Origin: Jiangella asiatica | GTDB taxonomy: Bacteria > Actinomycetota > Actinomycetes > Jiangellales > Jiangellaceae | Length of the DNA stretch: 64,000 nt | Direction of reading: 5' to 3' | NCBI RefSeq assembly: GCF_004349065.1 | Contig: NZ_SMKZ01000014.1 | Coordinates: forward strand, 78,272-142,271 | Shown here: positions 1 through 8,760 of the stretch, piece by piece | Numbering within the stretch: position 1 is the first letter of the stretch | Layout of the letters: every line of letters starts with the position of its first letter | Position numbers and translations under genes: made by a program | Notes under the pieces: generated by a model | Seen by the model: the letters and a program-made list of their open reading frames with translations, nothing else | Told to the model about the DNA's origin: nothing | Database searches by the model: none

Positions 1-371
1 TAGACGGTGTACGGCGCGCCCGGCTTCGAGCCGCCCGCGGGGTCACCCGGGACGTCCGCGGCCGGTGCGAGGTCAGCCGCCTCGTGGTCGTGCTCGTCAG
101 GAGCCTCGAAGCGGTCGGTGTAGGAGAGCACGCCGGACTGGCCGACGATGGCCTGGTCGGAATCGACCAGCTCCTGCACCTCCTGCAGGCTGAGGTCGGC
201 GCGGTCCGCGGCCGTCTCGAGCAATCGCTCGCTGGCAGCCGTGGCCTGCTCGACCAATTCGGGCAGATTGTCGGAGGCGCTGGCCGGCGACGCCGTGCCG
301 GCGGCCGTGAGGGCCGCGACACCGGTGGTCGCCACCGCGGCCAGCAGCCGCCGTGGGGTTCTCGAACTCAT
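1..371 (-). CDS. Secreted protein, N-terminal part only
   Basis: The frame starts at an ATG at 371 and is open to the left edge, so only the first 123 codons are visible. A good ribosome site (GGGAG) lies about 9 bases upstream of the start. The N terminus MSSRTPRRLLAAVATTG is a classic signal peptide, with a likely cut after ASPASA near residue 30. The following 60 residues are acidic and helical (LVEQATAASERLLETAADRA), as in propeptides. The catalytic or binding part lies outside the window, so I assign no function. Antisense frames over this stretch are shadows. Confidence 0.75.
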   Translation of the reverse strand, partial: MSSRTPRRLLAAVATTGVAALTAAGTASPASASDNLPELVEQATAASERLLETAADRADLSLQEVQELVDSDQAIVGQSGVLSYTDRFEAPDEHDHEAADLAPAADVPGDPAGGSKPGAPYTV

Positions 372-549
372 TCGTCATATCTCCCGTGTTCTGGTGATCT
401 CCAGCAGTCCGGACCCCGTCTGACGACGCGAACCGGACACACGCCCGCCGCACGCTAGCAGATGTGACAGCCGAATCAACCGAATGGACAAGGGTTCGGA
501 CAAACGGTCCGGTCCCAGCCACCCTCGACGGCCGGTTAGGCTCTTGGCC

Positions 550-1362
550 ATGCATCGCAAGGCGACCCGGGGGCGCCGTAGAGCCCCACGCCGGAGGAAT
601 GCTCCTCAGCACAGCGCGAACAACGCTCCCCAGCGCAGCGTGAACCAGGCTGCCGAGGGCGGCGTCAGGAATGCTCCGCAGCGCGGCGTGAAGAGTGCTC
701 CCCAGCGCAGCGTCGCGGCACTGGTCGCCGGCGGCGTGGGCGAGTTCATGCTCACCGCGGGCGCCATCGTGCTGCTCTTCGTCGTCTATACGCTGTGGGG
801 CACCGGCATCCAGACCGCCAACGCCCAGGACGACCTGCGCGACCAGCTGGGGTTGGACACCGGCCAGCTGGAAAAGGACCCGATTCCGCTGGACCAGCTG
901 GAGCTCGGCGACGCCTACGGCATCATCCGCATTCCCCGCTTCGGCGACGACTGGGAGTGGATCATCGTCCAGGGCACCGAGGACGGGGACCTCAAGAACG
1001 GCCCGGGCCACTACCTCGACAGCGTCGACCCCGGCCAGCTCGGGAACTTCGCCATCGCCGCCCACCGTTCCGGTCACGGCGAACCGATGGCGGAGTTCCC
1101 GGAGCTCCGGGTCGGCGACGTCGTGGAGATCGAGACCGCCACCGGTACGTTCGTCTACCAGCTGGACGATGCGCCGAACGGCGATCCCGACGGCAACAGA
1201 ATCGACATCACCGAGACCTGGGTGGTGGATCCGGTTCCTGGGGAACCGGAGGACACGAAGCCCACCGAGCGGCGCATTACGCTCACCACGTGCTGGCCAC
1301 GCTGGGGCTCGTCACACCGTATGTACGCGACCGGAGTCCTGATCGGCGGAGAGGAAGTCTAG
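550..1362 (+). CDS. Class E sortase
   Basis: Membrane-anchored transpeptidase that would cut secreted proteins at an LAxTG-type signal and join them to the cell wall. After a basic cytoplasmic tail there is one membrane segment (GAIVLLFVVYTLWG), then the sortase barrel. The catalytic His is in AIAAHRSGHG, the Cys in TLTTCWPRW and the Arg in the following SSHR. I take the ATG at 550; an in-frame ATG at 484 has no ribosome site, though the one at 550 is also weak. About 270 residues is normal once the tail is included. The tail carries five 8-residue repeats (see 598-717). It is followed after 4 bases by a small membrane protein, an arrangement I recall beside Streptomyces sortase E genes. Confidence 0.9.
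   Translation: MHRKATRGRRRAPRRRNAPQHSANNAPQRSVNQAAEGGVRNAPQRGVKSAPQRSVAALVAGGVGEFMLTAGAIVLLFVVYTLWGTGIQTANAQDDLRDQLGLDTGQLEKDPIPLDQLELGDAYGIIRIPRFGDDWEWIIVQGTEDGDLKNGPGHYLDSVDPGQLGNFAIAAHRSGHGEPMAEFPELRVGDVVEIETATGTFVYQLDDAPNGDPDGNRIDITETWVVDPVPGEPEDTKPTERRITLTTCWPRWGSSHRMYATGVLIGGEEV
598..717 (+). repeat. Five tandem 24-bp in-frame repeats in the sortase tail
   Basis: Five consecutive 24-base units encode NAPQHSAN, NAPQRSVN, QAAEGGVR, NAPQRGVK and SAPQRSVA. Units 1, 2, 4 and 5 share the core APQ(H/R)(S/G); unit 3 is degenerate. The array lies between the basic start of the protein and its membrane segment, so it is predicted to be cytoplasmic. Confidence 0.85.
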
Positions 1363-1366
1363 ACAG

Positions 1367-1522
1367 ATGTACGCCTGGATATGGCGACACCTGCCGGGAC
1401 CATGGCCGGTTCGGCTGCTCATCTACCTGATCCTCATCGCGGCCCTGGTGTACGCCCTGTTCATATGGGTGTTCCCGTGGGCCGAGGACGCGTTCAACAT
1501 CAGCGAGGTCACCGTCGGCTGA
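1367..1522 (+). CDS. Small membrane protein next to the sortase
   Basis: A 51-residue protein (MYAWIWRHLPGPWPVRLLIY...) with one strong membrane segment (LLIYLILIAALVYALFIWVF) and a short acidic outer tail ending FNISEVTVG. It begins 4 bases after the sortase stop, with GAGAGGAAG about 10 bases ahead of its ATG, so the two genes are almost certainly co-transcribed. The N-terminal aromatic/proline pattern (W, P, W) is typical of short proteins I recall beside sortase E genes. Its biochemical role is unknown; an accessory role for the sortase is inferred from position only. Confidence 0.75.
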   Translation: MYAWIWRHLPGPWPVRLLIYLILIAALVYALFIWVFPWAEDAFNISEVTVG

Positions 1523-1555
1523 CGGTGACCTCGCCGATGGCCGACTAGAGCGGGC

Positions 1556-1840
1556 TCAGCCGCCGGCGACCGCCGGGATGACGGACACCTTCGTGCCATC
1601 CGGCGTCGGCGTCGCGAGTCCGGAGGCGAACCGGACGTCGTCGTCGTTCACGTAGACGTTGACGAAGCGCCGGATCTGGCCGGTGTCGTCGAGGACGCGC
1701 GCACCGATGCCCGGGAACTGCGCGTCCAGCGCGGCGAACACGTCGACGAGCGTGGCGTCGGCTGCGACCTCCACCGTGACGTCGGACTCGCCCTTGGTGT
1801 AGGTGCGCAGGATGGTTGGGACGCGTACCGCTACGCTCAT
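1556..1840 (-). CDS. MoaD/ThiS-family sulfur-carrier protein (CysO-like)
   Basis: A 94-residue beta-grasp (ubiquitin-like) protein ending in Gly-Gly (VIPAVAGG). This is the tail that is adenylated and thiocarboxylated in sulfur carriers. In mycobacteria the CysO member feeds a PLP enzyme for cysteine synthesis. Here the gene lies 3 bases downstream of threonine synthase on the same strand, a pairing common in actinobacteria, and so falls under the same SAM riboswitch. No Mec-type peptidase or cysM is seen nearby. Family is sure; the pathway (cysteine, methionine or thiamin sulfur) is inference. Confidence 0.88.
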   Translation of the reverse strand: MSVAVRVPTILRTYTKGESDVTVEVAADATLVDVFAALDAQFPGIGARVLDDTGQIRRFVNVYVNDDDVRFASGLATPTPDGTKVSVIPAVAGG

Positions 1841-1843
1841 GGC

Positions 1844-3088
1844 TCAGCCTCCGTTGACGAGGCGGTGGAACGCCTCGGTAGTGGGTTCGATCGTGCCAGC
1901 CGGGCCGACGACCGGCGAGACGGCGTCGAGCGTCTTGAGCCCGTCGCCGGTGTTGAAGACGACGGTCTCCGCCTCCGGGTCGAGCTTGCCCTCACGCAGC
2001 AGCTTCGCCAGGACGGCGACGGTCACCCCGCCGGCGGTCTCGGCGAAGATGCCCTCGGTGCGGGCCAGCAGCCGGATGCCCTCGACCACCTCGTCGTCGC
2101 TGACGTCCTCGACCGCGCCGCCGGTGCGCCGGGCGACGTCGAGCACGTACGGGCCGTCGGCGGGGTTGCCGATGGCCAGCGACTTGGCGATGGTGTCCGG
2201 ACGCACCGGGCGGACGACGTCGTGGCCGGCTTTGAACGCCTCGGCCACCGGGGAGCAGCCGGTGGCCTGCGCTCCGAAAATGGCTGGCGCGTCACCCTCG
2301 ACCAGGCCGAGCCGCACCAGCTCATGGAACGCCTTGTCGACCTTGGTGAGCTGCGACCCGCTGGCGACGGGGATGACCACCTGGCGCGGAAGCCGCCAGC
2401 CCAGCTGCTCGACGGTCTCGTAGCCGAGGGTCTTGGAGCCCTCGGCGTAGTACGGGCGCACGTTGACGTTGACGAAGGCCCAATCGTCGTGCTCGCCGGC
2501 CAGCTCGGAGGCGAGCCGGTTGACGTCGTCGTAGTTGCCGTCGACGGCGACCAGCGTGGTGCCGTAGACGGCGCTGGTCACGATCTTGGGCTGCTCGAGG
2601 TTGCTGGGGATGAAGACGTAGCTGCGGATGCCGGCGCGGGCAGCGGCCGCGGCGACAGCGTTGGCGAGGTTGCCGGTGGACGGACAGGCCAGCACCGTGA
2701 AGCCCAGCTCGCGGGCCGCCGCCAGCGCGACCGCGACCACGCGGTCCTTGAAAGAATGCGTGGGGTTGGCGGCGTCGTTCTTGATCCACAGCGCTCGCAG
2801 CCCCAGCTCGCGGGCCAGGTTGTCCGCGCGGACCAGCGGCGTGAAGCCGGGGTCGGTGTTCGGGATCTCGGCTACGTCGGCCGGCACCGGCAACAGGTCG
2901 CGATAGCGCCAGATGGAGCGGGGCCCGCTCTCGATGCGCTCGCGGGTGATGGTGCCGTAGTCGTAGGCGACCTCCAGCGGGCCGAAGCACTCCAGGCAGG
3001 CGTAGTGCGGCCCGAGCTCCACGGTCGCGCCGCACTCACGACATGACAGGTGCGTAGCCCGCCCCAGGGAGGTGGTGGTGACAGTCAT
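1844..3088 (-). CDS. thrC: Threonine synthase
   Basis: PLP enzyme converting O-phospho-L-homoserine to threonine. The 414-residue protein begins with a small four-cysteine motif (CRECG ... CLECF), typical of the actinobacterial class, followed by the fold-type II PLP domain. The PLP lysine lies in NPTHSFKDR and the glycine-rich phosphate loop in CPSTGNLANA. The start at 3088 follows AGAAGGGA. A SAM-I riboswitch occupies the leader. This makes sense because phosphohomoserine is the branch point between threonine and methionine. The MoaD-like gene follows immediately. Confidence 0.95.
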   Translation of the reverse strand: MTVTTTSLGRATHLSCRECGATVELGPHYACLECFGPLEVAYDYGTITRERIESGPRSIWRYRDLLPVPADVAEIPNTDPGFTPLVRADNLARELGLRALWIKNDAANPTHSFKDRVVAVALAAARELGFTVLACPSTGNLANAVAAAAARAGIRSYVFIPSNLEQPKIVTSAVYGTTLVAVDGNYDDVNRLASELAGEHDDWAFVNVNVRPYYAEGSKTLGYETVEQLGWRLPRQVVIPVASGSQLTKVDKAFHELVRLGLVEGDAPAIFGAQATGCSPVAEAFKAGHDVVRPVRPDTIAKSLAIGNPADGPYVLDVARRTGGAVEDVSDDEVVEGIRLLARTEGIFAETAGGVTVAVLAKLLREGKLDPEAETVVFNTGDGLKTLDAVSPVVGPAGTIEPTTEAFHRLVNGG

Positions 3089-3100
3089 GCGAGATCCCTT

Positions 3101-3210
3101 CTCATCTCTCCCACCGTGTTCCGGCGGGCCGGAATTGGCACCGTCGTCGCGCGTGCGCGGACGGTTGCCGGAGCTTCATCGGGCCGGTCCCTCAGCTCCT
3201 CTGGATGAGG
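3101..3210 (-). ncRNA. SAM-I (S-box) riboswitch
   Basis: The minus strand carries the S-box core almost letter for letter: GCTGAGGGACCGGCCCGATG, then AAGCTCCGGCAACC, then GGTGCCAATTCC. Stem P1 pairs CTCATC (complement of 3204-3209) with GATGAG (complement of 3101-3106). The element ends about 13 bases before the thrC start, next to the AGAAGGGA ribosome site, and I see no terminator with a U-run. This suggests control of translation rather than attenuation. A competing short hairpin GAGAT/ATCTC would place AGAAGGG in its loop. Confidence 0.92.
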
Positions 3211-3258
3211 ACAACTGCCAGTCACTTTACGGTGCAAGCTTCGGCGCGAGCACCGACT

Positions 3259-3296
3259 GTCCGCGATGCGAGACAGTTTTGTCCCGCATCGCGGAC
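3259..3296. terminator. Perfect 12-bp hairpin (possible terminator or operator)
   Basis: Arms GTCCGCGATGCG (3259-3270) and CGCATCGCGGAC (3285-3296) are exact inverted repeats. Inside them GACA (3272-3275) pairs with TGTC (3280-3283), extending the stem around one mismatch. It lies between the 3' end of the doc-like gene and the thrC riboswitch. On the minus strand it could stop transcription from the toxin-antitoxin pair before it enters thrC. The loop carries TTTT but no U-run follows the stem. Confidence 0.6.
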
Positions 3297-3321
3297 GTTC
3301 TAGCTGTGCGGTGCGACGACG

Positions 3322-3704
3322 TCAGCTGGCCGGTTCCACATGGTCGGCCAGCCAAGACGCGAGGTCCGCCAGCTCCAGCCTTCCCTCGGCGACCGCGATC
3401 ACGAAGTCGTACGCCTCGTCCTCATCAGGCGCCAGCAGGAACCCGTTGAGGGGTGAAAGTCGTAACAGGCCATCCAGCCCAGACGTTTCTCCCCGTCGAT
3501 CAGGGCGTGGTTGCGGACCAGCGACTCCAGCATGGCAGCCGCCTTGGTGTGCAGATCCGGATAGGCCTCGGCCCCGAAGAGACTGGTTCGCGGCCGATGA
3601 ACCGCCGCATCCAACAGACCGAGGTCCCGGACCTCCGGCCGTCGCCCGAGCGTGAGTCGGGCGATGTCGAGCACCTCCTCGAGCGTCAGGAATACCGTGC
3701 TCAT
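3322..3704 (-). pseudogene. doc: Doc-like Fic-domain toxin, frameshifted
   Basis: Doc toxins are Fic-fold kinases that inactivate EF-Tu. The gene starts at an ATG at 3704 that overlaps the antitoxin stop by 4 bases (ATGA). It reads normally through the Fic motif HALIDGEKRLGW. Just after GWMACY the frame breaks (about 3444-3465). The expected continuation LNGFLLAPDEDEAYDFV ... SWLADHVEPAS is intact in the next frame, ending at a TGA at 3322-3324. Normal spacing between KRLGW and LNG is 8 residues, and one missing base restores exactly 8. The uninterrupted frame instead ends after about 100 residues. It is either a real inactivating deletion or an assembly error. Confidence 0.8.
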
Positions 3705-3904
3705 TCGGCCAGGCGGGCCAGCAATCCCGCGTGCCGCTCGATGCCCTCGCGAGTGATCTCCTCGATATGACGGGATCGCTCGGCTCGCCCGATGTGTTCC
3801 CGGATGGCCAATCGGGCCTCTTCTTGCATGGATCTGTGCTCGCGCTCGGCCTGCCGGCGCAGCGCCTCGGTCTCTTCCTCGGTGAGTCGCAGAGTCATCG
3901 CCAT
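3701..3904 (-). CDS. Antitoxin partner of the doc-like gene (ribbon-helix-helix type)
   Basis: A 67-residue protein (MAMTLRLTEEETEALRRQAE...) with a short beta strand plus helix typical of Arc/MetJ-like DNA-binding antitoxins, followed by a charged helical tail that would neutralise the toxin. I choose the ATG at 3904; frames that extend further upstream lack family character. No clear ribosome site is visible. The direct repeat GGTATC (minus strand, complements of 3914-3919 and 3925-3930 approximately) just upstream could be part of an autoregulatory operator. It overlaps the toxin start by 4 bases. Confidence 0.75.
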   Translation of the reverse strand: MAMTLRLTEEETEALRRQAEREHRSMQEEARLAIREHIGRAERSRHIEEITREGIERHAGLLARLAE

Positions 3905-4067
3905 GGCTCGGTGATACCGCCGCGATACCACGCTCGCTAGCGCGCGGCCGGCGCGCCGGATGGAGGGCGGCCCACTGGGCGAGTTCGCGCTTGTCCCGGC
4001 AAGCATCCCTGGTGAAGCTGGGGCACCCATACTTGACGTGATCATTCGGGTGGGAGGAGGCGGCGAG

Positions 4068-4499
4068 GTGCGGCGAGGTCACCGGGTGCGTCAGGTAGTG
4101 AACTGGCTGAACCTGTCCACTCCGCTCGGCCTGCTGATCGGGCTGCTGGGCCGCGCGCGGTTCGCCGCCGGCCCGGACGGGCTCATCCTCGGCCGTGGGT
4201 ACCGGCTGCCGATCCCGCCGGCACCGGCGTTCACCGTCGGCAACGTGGTCCTGCTCCGTATCGACGATGCCGCGCTCGCCCGCCGGCCGGCACTGCTGGT
4301 CCACGAGGCACGGCACGCCACTCAGTACGCCTGGTTCATCGGCCCGGTGATGCTGGTGCCGTACGGACTGGCCGCCCTGTGGTCGTTGCTGCTCACCGGC
4401 GACCCGGCGTCACGGAACGCGTTCGAGCGGCAGGCCGGGCTCGTCGACGGCGGATACGTGGAGCGTCCACTGCGCCGGTGGCGCCGGCGCGGCCGCTGA
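4068..4499 (+). CDS. Putative membrane-associated metallopeptidase-like protein (HEARH)
   Basis: A 143-residue protein that I do not place in a named family. The chosen start is the GTG at 4068, because GGAGGAGG lies 7 bases upstream; the frame is open further left without a ribosome site. It contains HEARHATQY (an HExxH zinc-site pattern), then a hydrophobic segment (FIGPVMLVPYGLAALWSLLL), then NAFERQAGL with a candidate third ligand Glu. An earlier hydrophobic stretch (LGLLIGLLG) is near residue 18. The HExxH followed by FE/A suggests a DUF4157-like minimal metalloprotein. Convergent with otsB. Confidence 0.6.
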   Translation: MRRGHRVRQVVNWLNLSTPLGLLIGLLGRARFAAGPDGLILGRGYRLPIPPAPAFTVGNVVLLRIDDAALARRPALLVHEARHATQYAWFIGPVMLVPYGLAALWSLLLTGDPASRNAFERQAGLVDGGYVERPLRRWRRRGR

Positions 4500-4506
4500 G
4501 TCGCCG

Positions 4507-5283
4507 TCAGGAGAGAGCGGCCAGCTCGCGCAGCAGCGCCTGGACCCCCGGCGGGCCGAGCACGACGATGTCGGCGGCGGCGCGCAGCTCGGCCGAAGCC
4601 TCCTCGGCGTCGCTGCAGACCACCAGCCCGAGCACACCGTCCTCGGCGAGCTCGCGGACGGCCGCGACGGCCGGCAGGTCACCGATGTCGTCGCCGGCAT
4701 AGACGACGGCGGCGGCCGCGGTCTCGGCGACCAGGGACCGGATGGCCACACCCTTGTCCATGCCGACGGGGCGCAGCTCCAGCACGAAGCGGCCCGGCGT
4801 GACCTGCAACCCGGAACCGGCGGCGACGGCGTCGGCGTACGGCCGCAGCTCGGCCAGGGCGGCCCCGGGGTCCGGCGCGTTGCGGGTGTGCAGCGCGACC
4901 GAGTGGCCCTTGTCCTCGACGGTGACGCCGGGGCGGTCCGCGGCCAGCTCGGCCACGCGCCGGCGGGCGACGTCTACGCCGTCGTCGGCGCCGGGGGCGT
5001 CGAGCCGGCCGTCCTCCCAGCGCTCCAGGCCGTAATGGCCGAGCACGGTGAGCCCGGGCACCGCGGCCAGCCCGCCGAGGCGGACGGCGTCCGCGGCGGC
5101 CCGCCCGGTCACGATGGCGACCTTGGCCACCCGGGCGGCCACCGCGGTCAGCACCTCGACCGTCCCGGGCAGCGCCACGGCGTTCTCGGGCCGCGGCACG
5201 ATCGGCGCGAGCACGCCGTCGAAGTCGAGCGCGACGACGGTGCTGTCGAGCTGCCCGGCGAGCTGGCGCAGCTGCGTCGTCAC
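4507..5283 (-). CDS. otsB: Trehalose-6-phosphate phosphatase
   Basis: HAD-superfamily phosphatase releasing trehalose from trehalose 6-phosphate, the step after OtsA. Motif I is VALDFDGVLAPIV near residue 17, where the usual DGT is DGV. The distal HAD motif AGDDIGDLPA carries the Mg-binding acids. At 258 residues it is of normal length. It starts with a GTG that overlaps the stop of the upstream LytR_C gene by 4 bases (GTGA), so translation is coupled. otsA lies on the opposite strand 1 kb away, giving the complete OtsAB pathway for osmotic and stress protection. Confidence 0.93.
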   Translation of the reverse strand: MTTQLRQLAGQLDSTVVALDFDGVLAPIVPRPENAVALPGTVEVLTAVAARVAKVAIVTGRAAADAVRLGGLAAVPGLTVLGHYGLERWEDGRLDAPGADDGVDVARRRVAELAADRPGVTVEDKGHSVALHTRNAPDPGAALAELRPYADAVAAGSGLQVTPGRFVLELRPVGMDKGVAIRSLVAETAAAAVVYAGDDIGDLPAVAAVRELAEDGVLGLVVCSDAEEASAELRAAADIVVLGPPGVQALLRELAALS

Positions 5284-5834
5284 TCCGGTTCTCCGACCTC
5301 GTCGACGTAGTCGTCGACCAGGATGACGATGACGCGTTCCTGGTTGATGCCCTCGAACGTCGGCATGATGCGGCCGATCTCCGGGAACTGGGCCATCAGC
5401 GCCTCGGCTACCTCCTGCTGGTCCTCGGGGTAGTAGACCGTGGTCTCGGGCACGCTGCCGTCCCAGCTGCCGATGGCGGGGACCTCCCAGCCGCCCTCCT
5501 CGAACCGCTGCTGGGCGAACTCGGCCAGGCCGGTGACGCCGGTCTGGTTCAGCACCCCGATCGGCTCGCGGAGCTCCTCTGGGGCGGTCTCGCCCTCGGT
5601 CGGCTCGTTGGTGGGATCGCCGGTCGGCTCGTCGGTGGGCGTGTCGGTGGGAGGCTGGGTCGGCGGCGGCTCAGCCGCTTCGTCGTCGCCGCCCGCGTCA
5701 CCGCTCGCGGCAGCGTCGTCAGAGGGGCTGTCGGAGGTGTCGTCGCCGAACTGCCACAGCAGGACCAGCACCACCGCCACGACGCCCACGAGCGCGACGA
5801 GGGACGGCCAGAGCCGCTCCAGTCGTTCACCCAT
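5280..5834 (-). CDS. LytR_C-domain membrane protein
   Basis: One N-terminal membrane helix (LVALVGVVAVVLVLLWQF), a low-complexity linker rich in Asp/Thr/Pro, then a LytR_C-like domain (GVLNQTGVTGLAEFAQQRF) with a final alternating strand region (RVIVILVDDY). This domain occurs at the end of cell-envelope LCP proteins and in stand-alone proteins such as one beside a DUF3263 gene in Mycobacterium tuberculosis (Rv0430/Rv0431 from memory). That same pairing is seen here. The ATG at 5834 or a GTG at 5840 could be the start; neither has a strong ribosome site. Overlaps otsB by 4 bases. Confidence 0.82.
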   Translation of the reverse strand: MGERLERLWPSLVALVGVVAVVLVLLWQFGDDTSDSPSDDAAASGDAGGDDEAAEPPPTQPPTDTPTDEPTGDPTNEPTEGETAPEELREPIGVLNQTGVTGLAEFAQQRFEEGGWEVPAIGSWDGSVPETTVYYPEDQQEVAEALMAQFPEIGRIMPTFEGINQERVIVILVDDYVDEVGEPE

Positions 5835-5943
5835 GGTCACAGGACCAGCACACTACGCCACAGGCATCCGTCCATGCGACACGTCCGGCTCTGGCATTGA
5901 TGATCAAGATCGGCGAAACTGGCTTATGGCCCGGCGACGTTGC

Positions 5944-6189
5944 TCAGATCCGAGTCCTGGCACGGCGCCCCGTCCTGGCCTGCTGGCGGACGGCGCGCTG
6001 CCGGCGCAGCCGCCTGACCAGCAAGGGATCGTGCGCGAGCGCCTCGGGACGGTCGATCAGCGAGTTCAGCACCTGGTAGTAGCGGGTCGCCGAGATGTCG
6101 AACGTGGATCGCACGGCTTGTTCTTTCGCTCCGGGGTACTTCCACCATCGTCGCTCGAAGTCGAGGATCGCGCGCTCCCGGTCGTCCAT
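5944..6189 (-). CDS. DUF3263 protein
   Basis: An 81-residue actinobacterial protein with the family signature RAILDFERRWWKYPGAKEQA and SATRYYQVLNSLIDRPEALA. The middle looks like a helix-turn-helix, and the C terminus is very basic (RRLRRQRAVRQQARTGRRAR), suggesting nucleic-acid contact. The ATG at 6189 gives the usual family length. It is first in a minus-strand run with the LytR_C gene and otsB, divergent from otsA. The biochemical role is not known. Confidence 0.85.
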   Translation of the reverse strand: MDDRERAILDFERRWWKYPGAKEQAVRSTFDISATRYYQVLNSLIDRPEALAHDPLLVRRLRRQRAVRQQARTGRRARTRI

Positions 6190-6265
6190 GCCGCCATCGT
6201 AGACACGGGCTGTGACAAGCACGCAACGCAACTCGGTTACCGTTGACAGCACGAGGAGGCCCCAT

Positions 6266-7666
<1,401 letters not shown>

Positions 7667-7680
7667 CCCGCCGTGACCTG

Positions 7681-7956
7681 TCAGCGGCGGGTGTTCGGGT
7701 CGTGGTCCGGGTCGACCTCGGTGTAGGCCAGCCAGGCCTGGGTGTCGGCGGAGTCCAGCGGCTCCGGCCCCGGCGCCTGCTGGGACAGCGAGGCCAGGCG
7801 CTGCTCGGCGGCCTCGGCCGTGCGCAACTCCATCGTCGCGACGGCGATCAGGTCGCGCAGACCCTCGGCTCCGAACCGGTCACGGACGTTCTTCACGGCG
7901 GCGGTGACCATCGGGTCGACCTCCGGGGTCTTCGGCTGCAGTCGTGGGTCCATCAC
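7681..7956 (-). CDS. Conserved hypothetical protein, 91 aa
   Basis: A small soluble protein (MDPRLQPKTPEVDPMVTAAV...) with predicted helices (VRDRFGAEGLRDLIAVATME; LRTAEAAEQRLASLSQQA) and a charged tail. AGGAG lies 7 bases ahead of a GTG at 7956 and 10 ahead of the ATG at 7953; either may be used. Convergent with otsA, 14 bases apart. I do not recognise the family. Confidence 0.65.
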   Translation of the reverse strand: MMDPRLQPKTPEVDPMVTAAVKNVRDRFGAEGLRDLIAVATMELRTAEAAEQRLASLSQQAPGPEPLDSADTQAWLAYTEVDPDHDPNTRR

Positions 7957-8136
7957 GCGATCACTCCTGAAGATTTCACTCGAAGTCGAGTGGTACCGTA
8001 ACCCGCCGCGCCGCGCAGCTCACGGCGGGCCGCCGTGACAGGAACGACGCACATCGACGATGATGTGGCTGCACAGGCCTGAGTAACACGGGGGTGACGT
8101 CCGGCCTGCCCGGAGACTCTACGTAACGGTGGTCGC

Positions 8137-8760
8137 TTGCTCCCACGCCGGTTCGCGCTCGTCCGTCACGTCGACTACACCGGCGTTTCCGGTGTCGGCG
8201 TGGTGGCATACGGCGTCGTTTTCGGCGACGGTCAGGTGGCGCTGCGGTGGTCGTCGACCCATCCCGCCACCAGCCTGTGGGCATCCCTCGACGACCTCAT
8301 GGCCGTGCACGGGCACGGTGACGCCACCAGCATCGAGTGGCTCGACCCCGCCGCCGATCCGTTCGGCCAGCCGGCGCACGCGCCGCCACGCCTCCAGCCG
8401 CTGCGCCCGGCGCCGGAACAACGGTCCGCTCCCGCGCCCGCGCCCGCCCCGTCCCCGGCACCAGCACCGCAACCCGACCCTGCACCCGACCGGGAGCCCG
8501 AGCCGACGCCGGCCACGGCGCCGCCGGCCGAGCCGGACCCGTCGACGGCCGACACCGCACCCCAGCAGCGCATCACCGGCCGCCGGGCTCGCCGCGTCGC
8601 CGTCGAGACGCCAGGACCGCCACCGCCGCCCGACGGCAACGGCGGCTGGCCGCCGCACGCCCGGGTGCCCAGCCAGCGCCGGACCGGGCGGCACCGTCGA
8701 TCCATGCCCGACCAGGAAGCCCGAGCCAGCAGCCCGCCGATCGAAAGAGACGCACCATGA
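8137..8760 (+). CDS. Hypothetical protein with proline-rich linker
   Basis: The first 75 residues form a compact domain (RRFALVRHVDYTGVSGVGVV; DLMAVHGHGDATSIEWLD) of a type I associate with short actinobacterial hypotheticals. It is followed by about 60 residues of Ala-Pro/Glu-Pro repeats and a basic tail. The start is probably the TTG at 8137; the ribosome site is poor. The stop overlaps the ATG of the first DUF202 gene by 4 bases, so the three genes likely form one transcript. Function unknown. Confidence 0.6.
   Translation: MLPRRFALVRHVDYTGVSGVGVVAYGVVFGDGQVALRWSSTHPATSLWASLDDLMAVHGHGDATSIEWLDPAADPFGQPAHAPPRLQPLRPAPEQRSAPAPAPAPSPAPAPQPDPAPDREPEPTPATAPPAEPDPSTADTAPQQRITGRRARRVAVETPGPPPPPDGNGGWPPHARVPSQRRTGRHRRSMPDQEARASSPPIERDAP

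Noticed and set aside
598..717. CRISPR-like array
   Set aside because: Units are directly adjacent without spacers and in frame with a coding region; it is a protein repeat.
97..1077. Long minus-strand frame across the sortase
   Set aside because: High-GC shadow; composition is low-complexity and no motif is present, whereas the plus strand holds sortase motifs.
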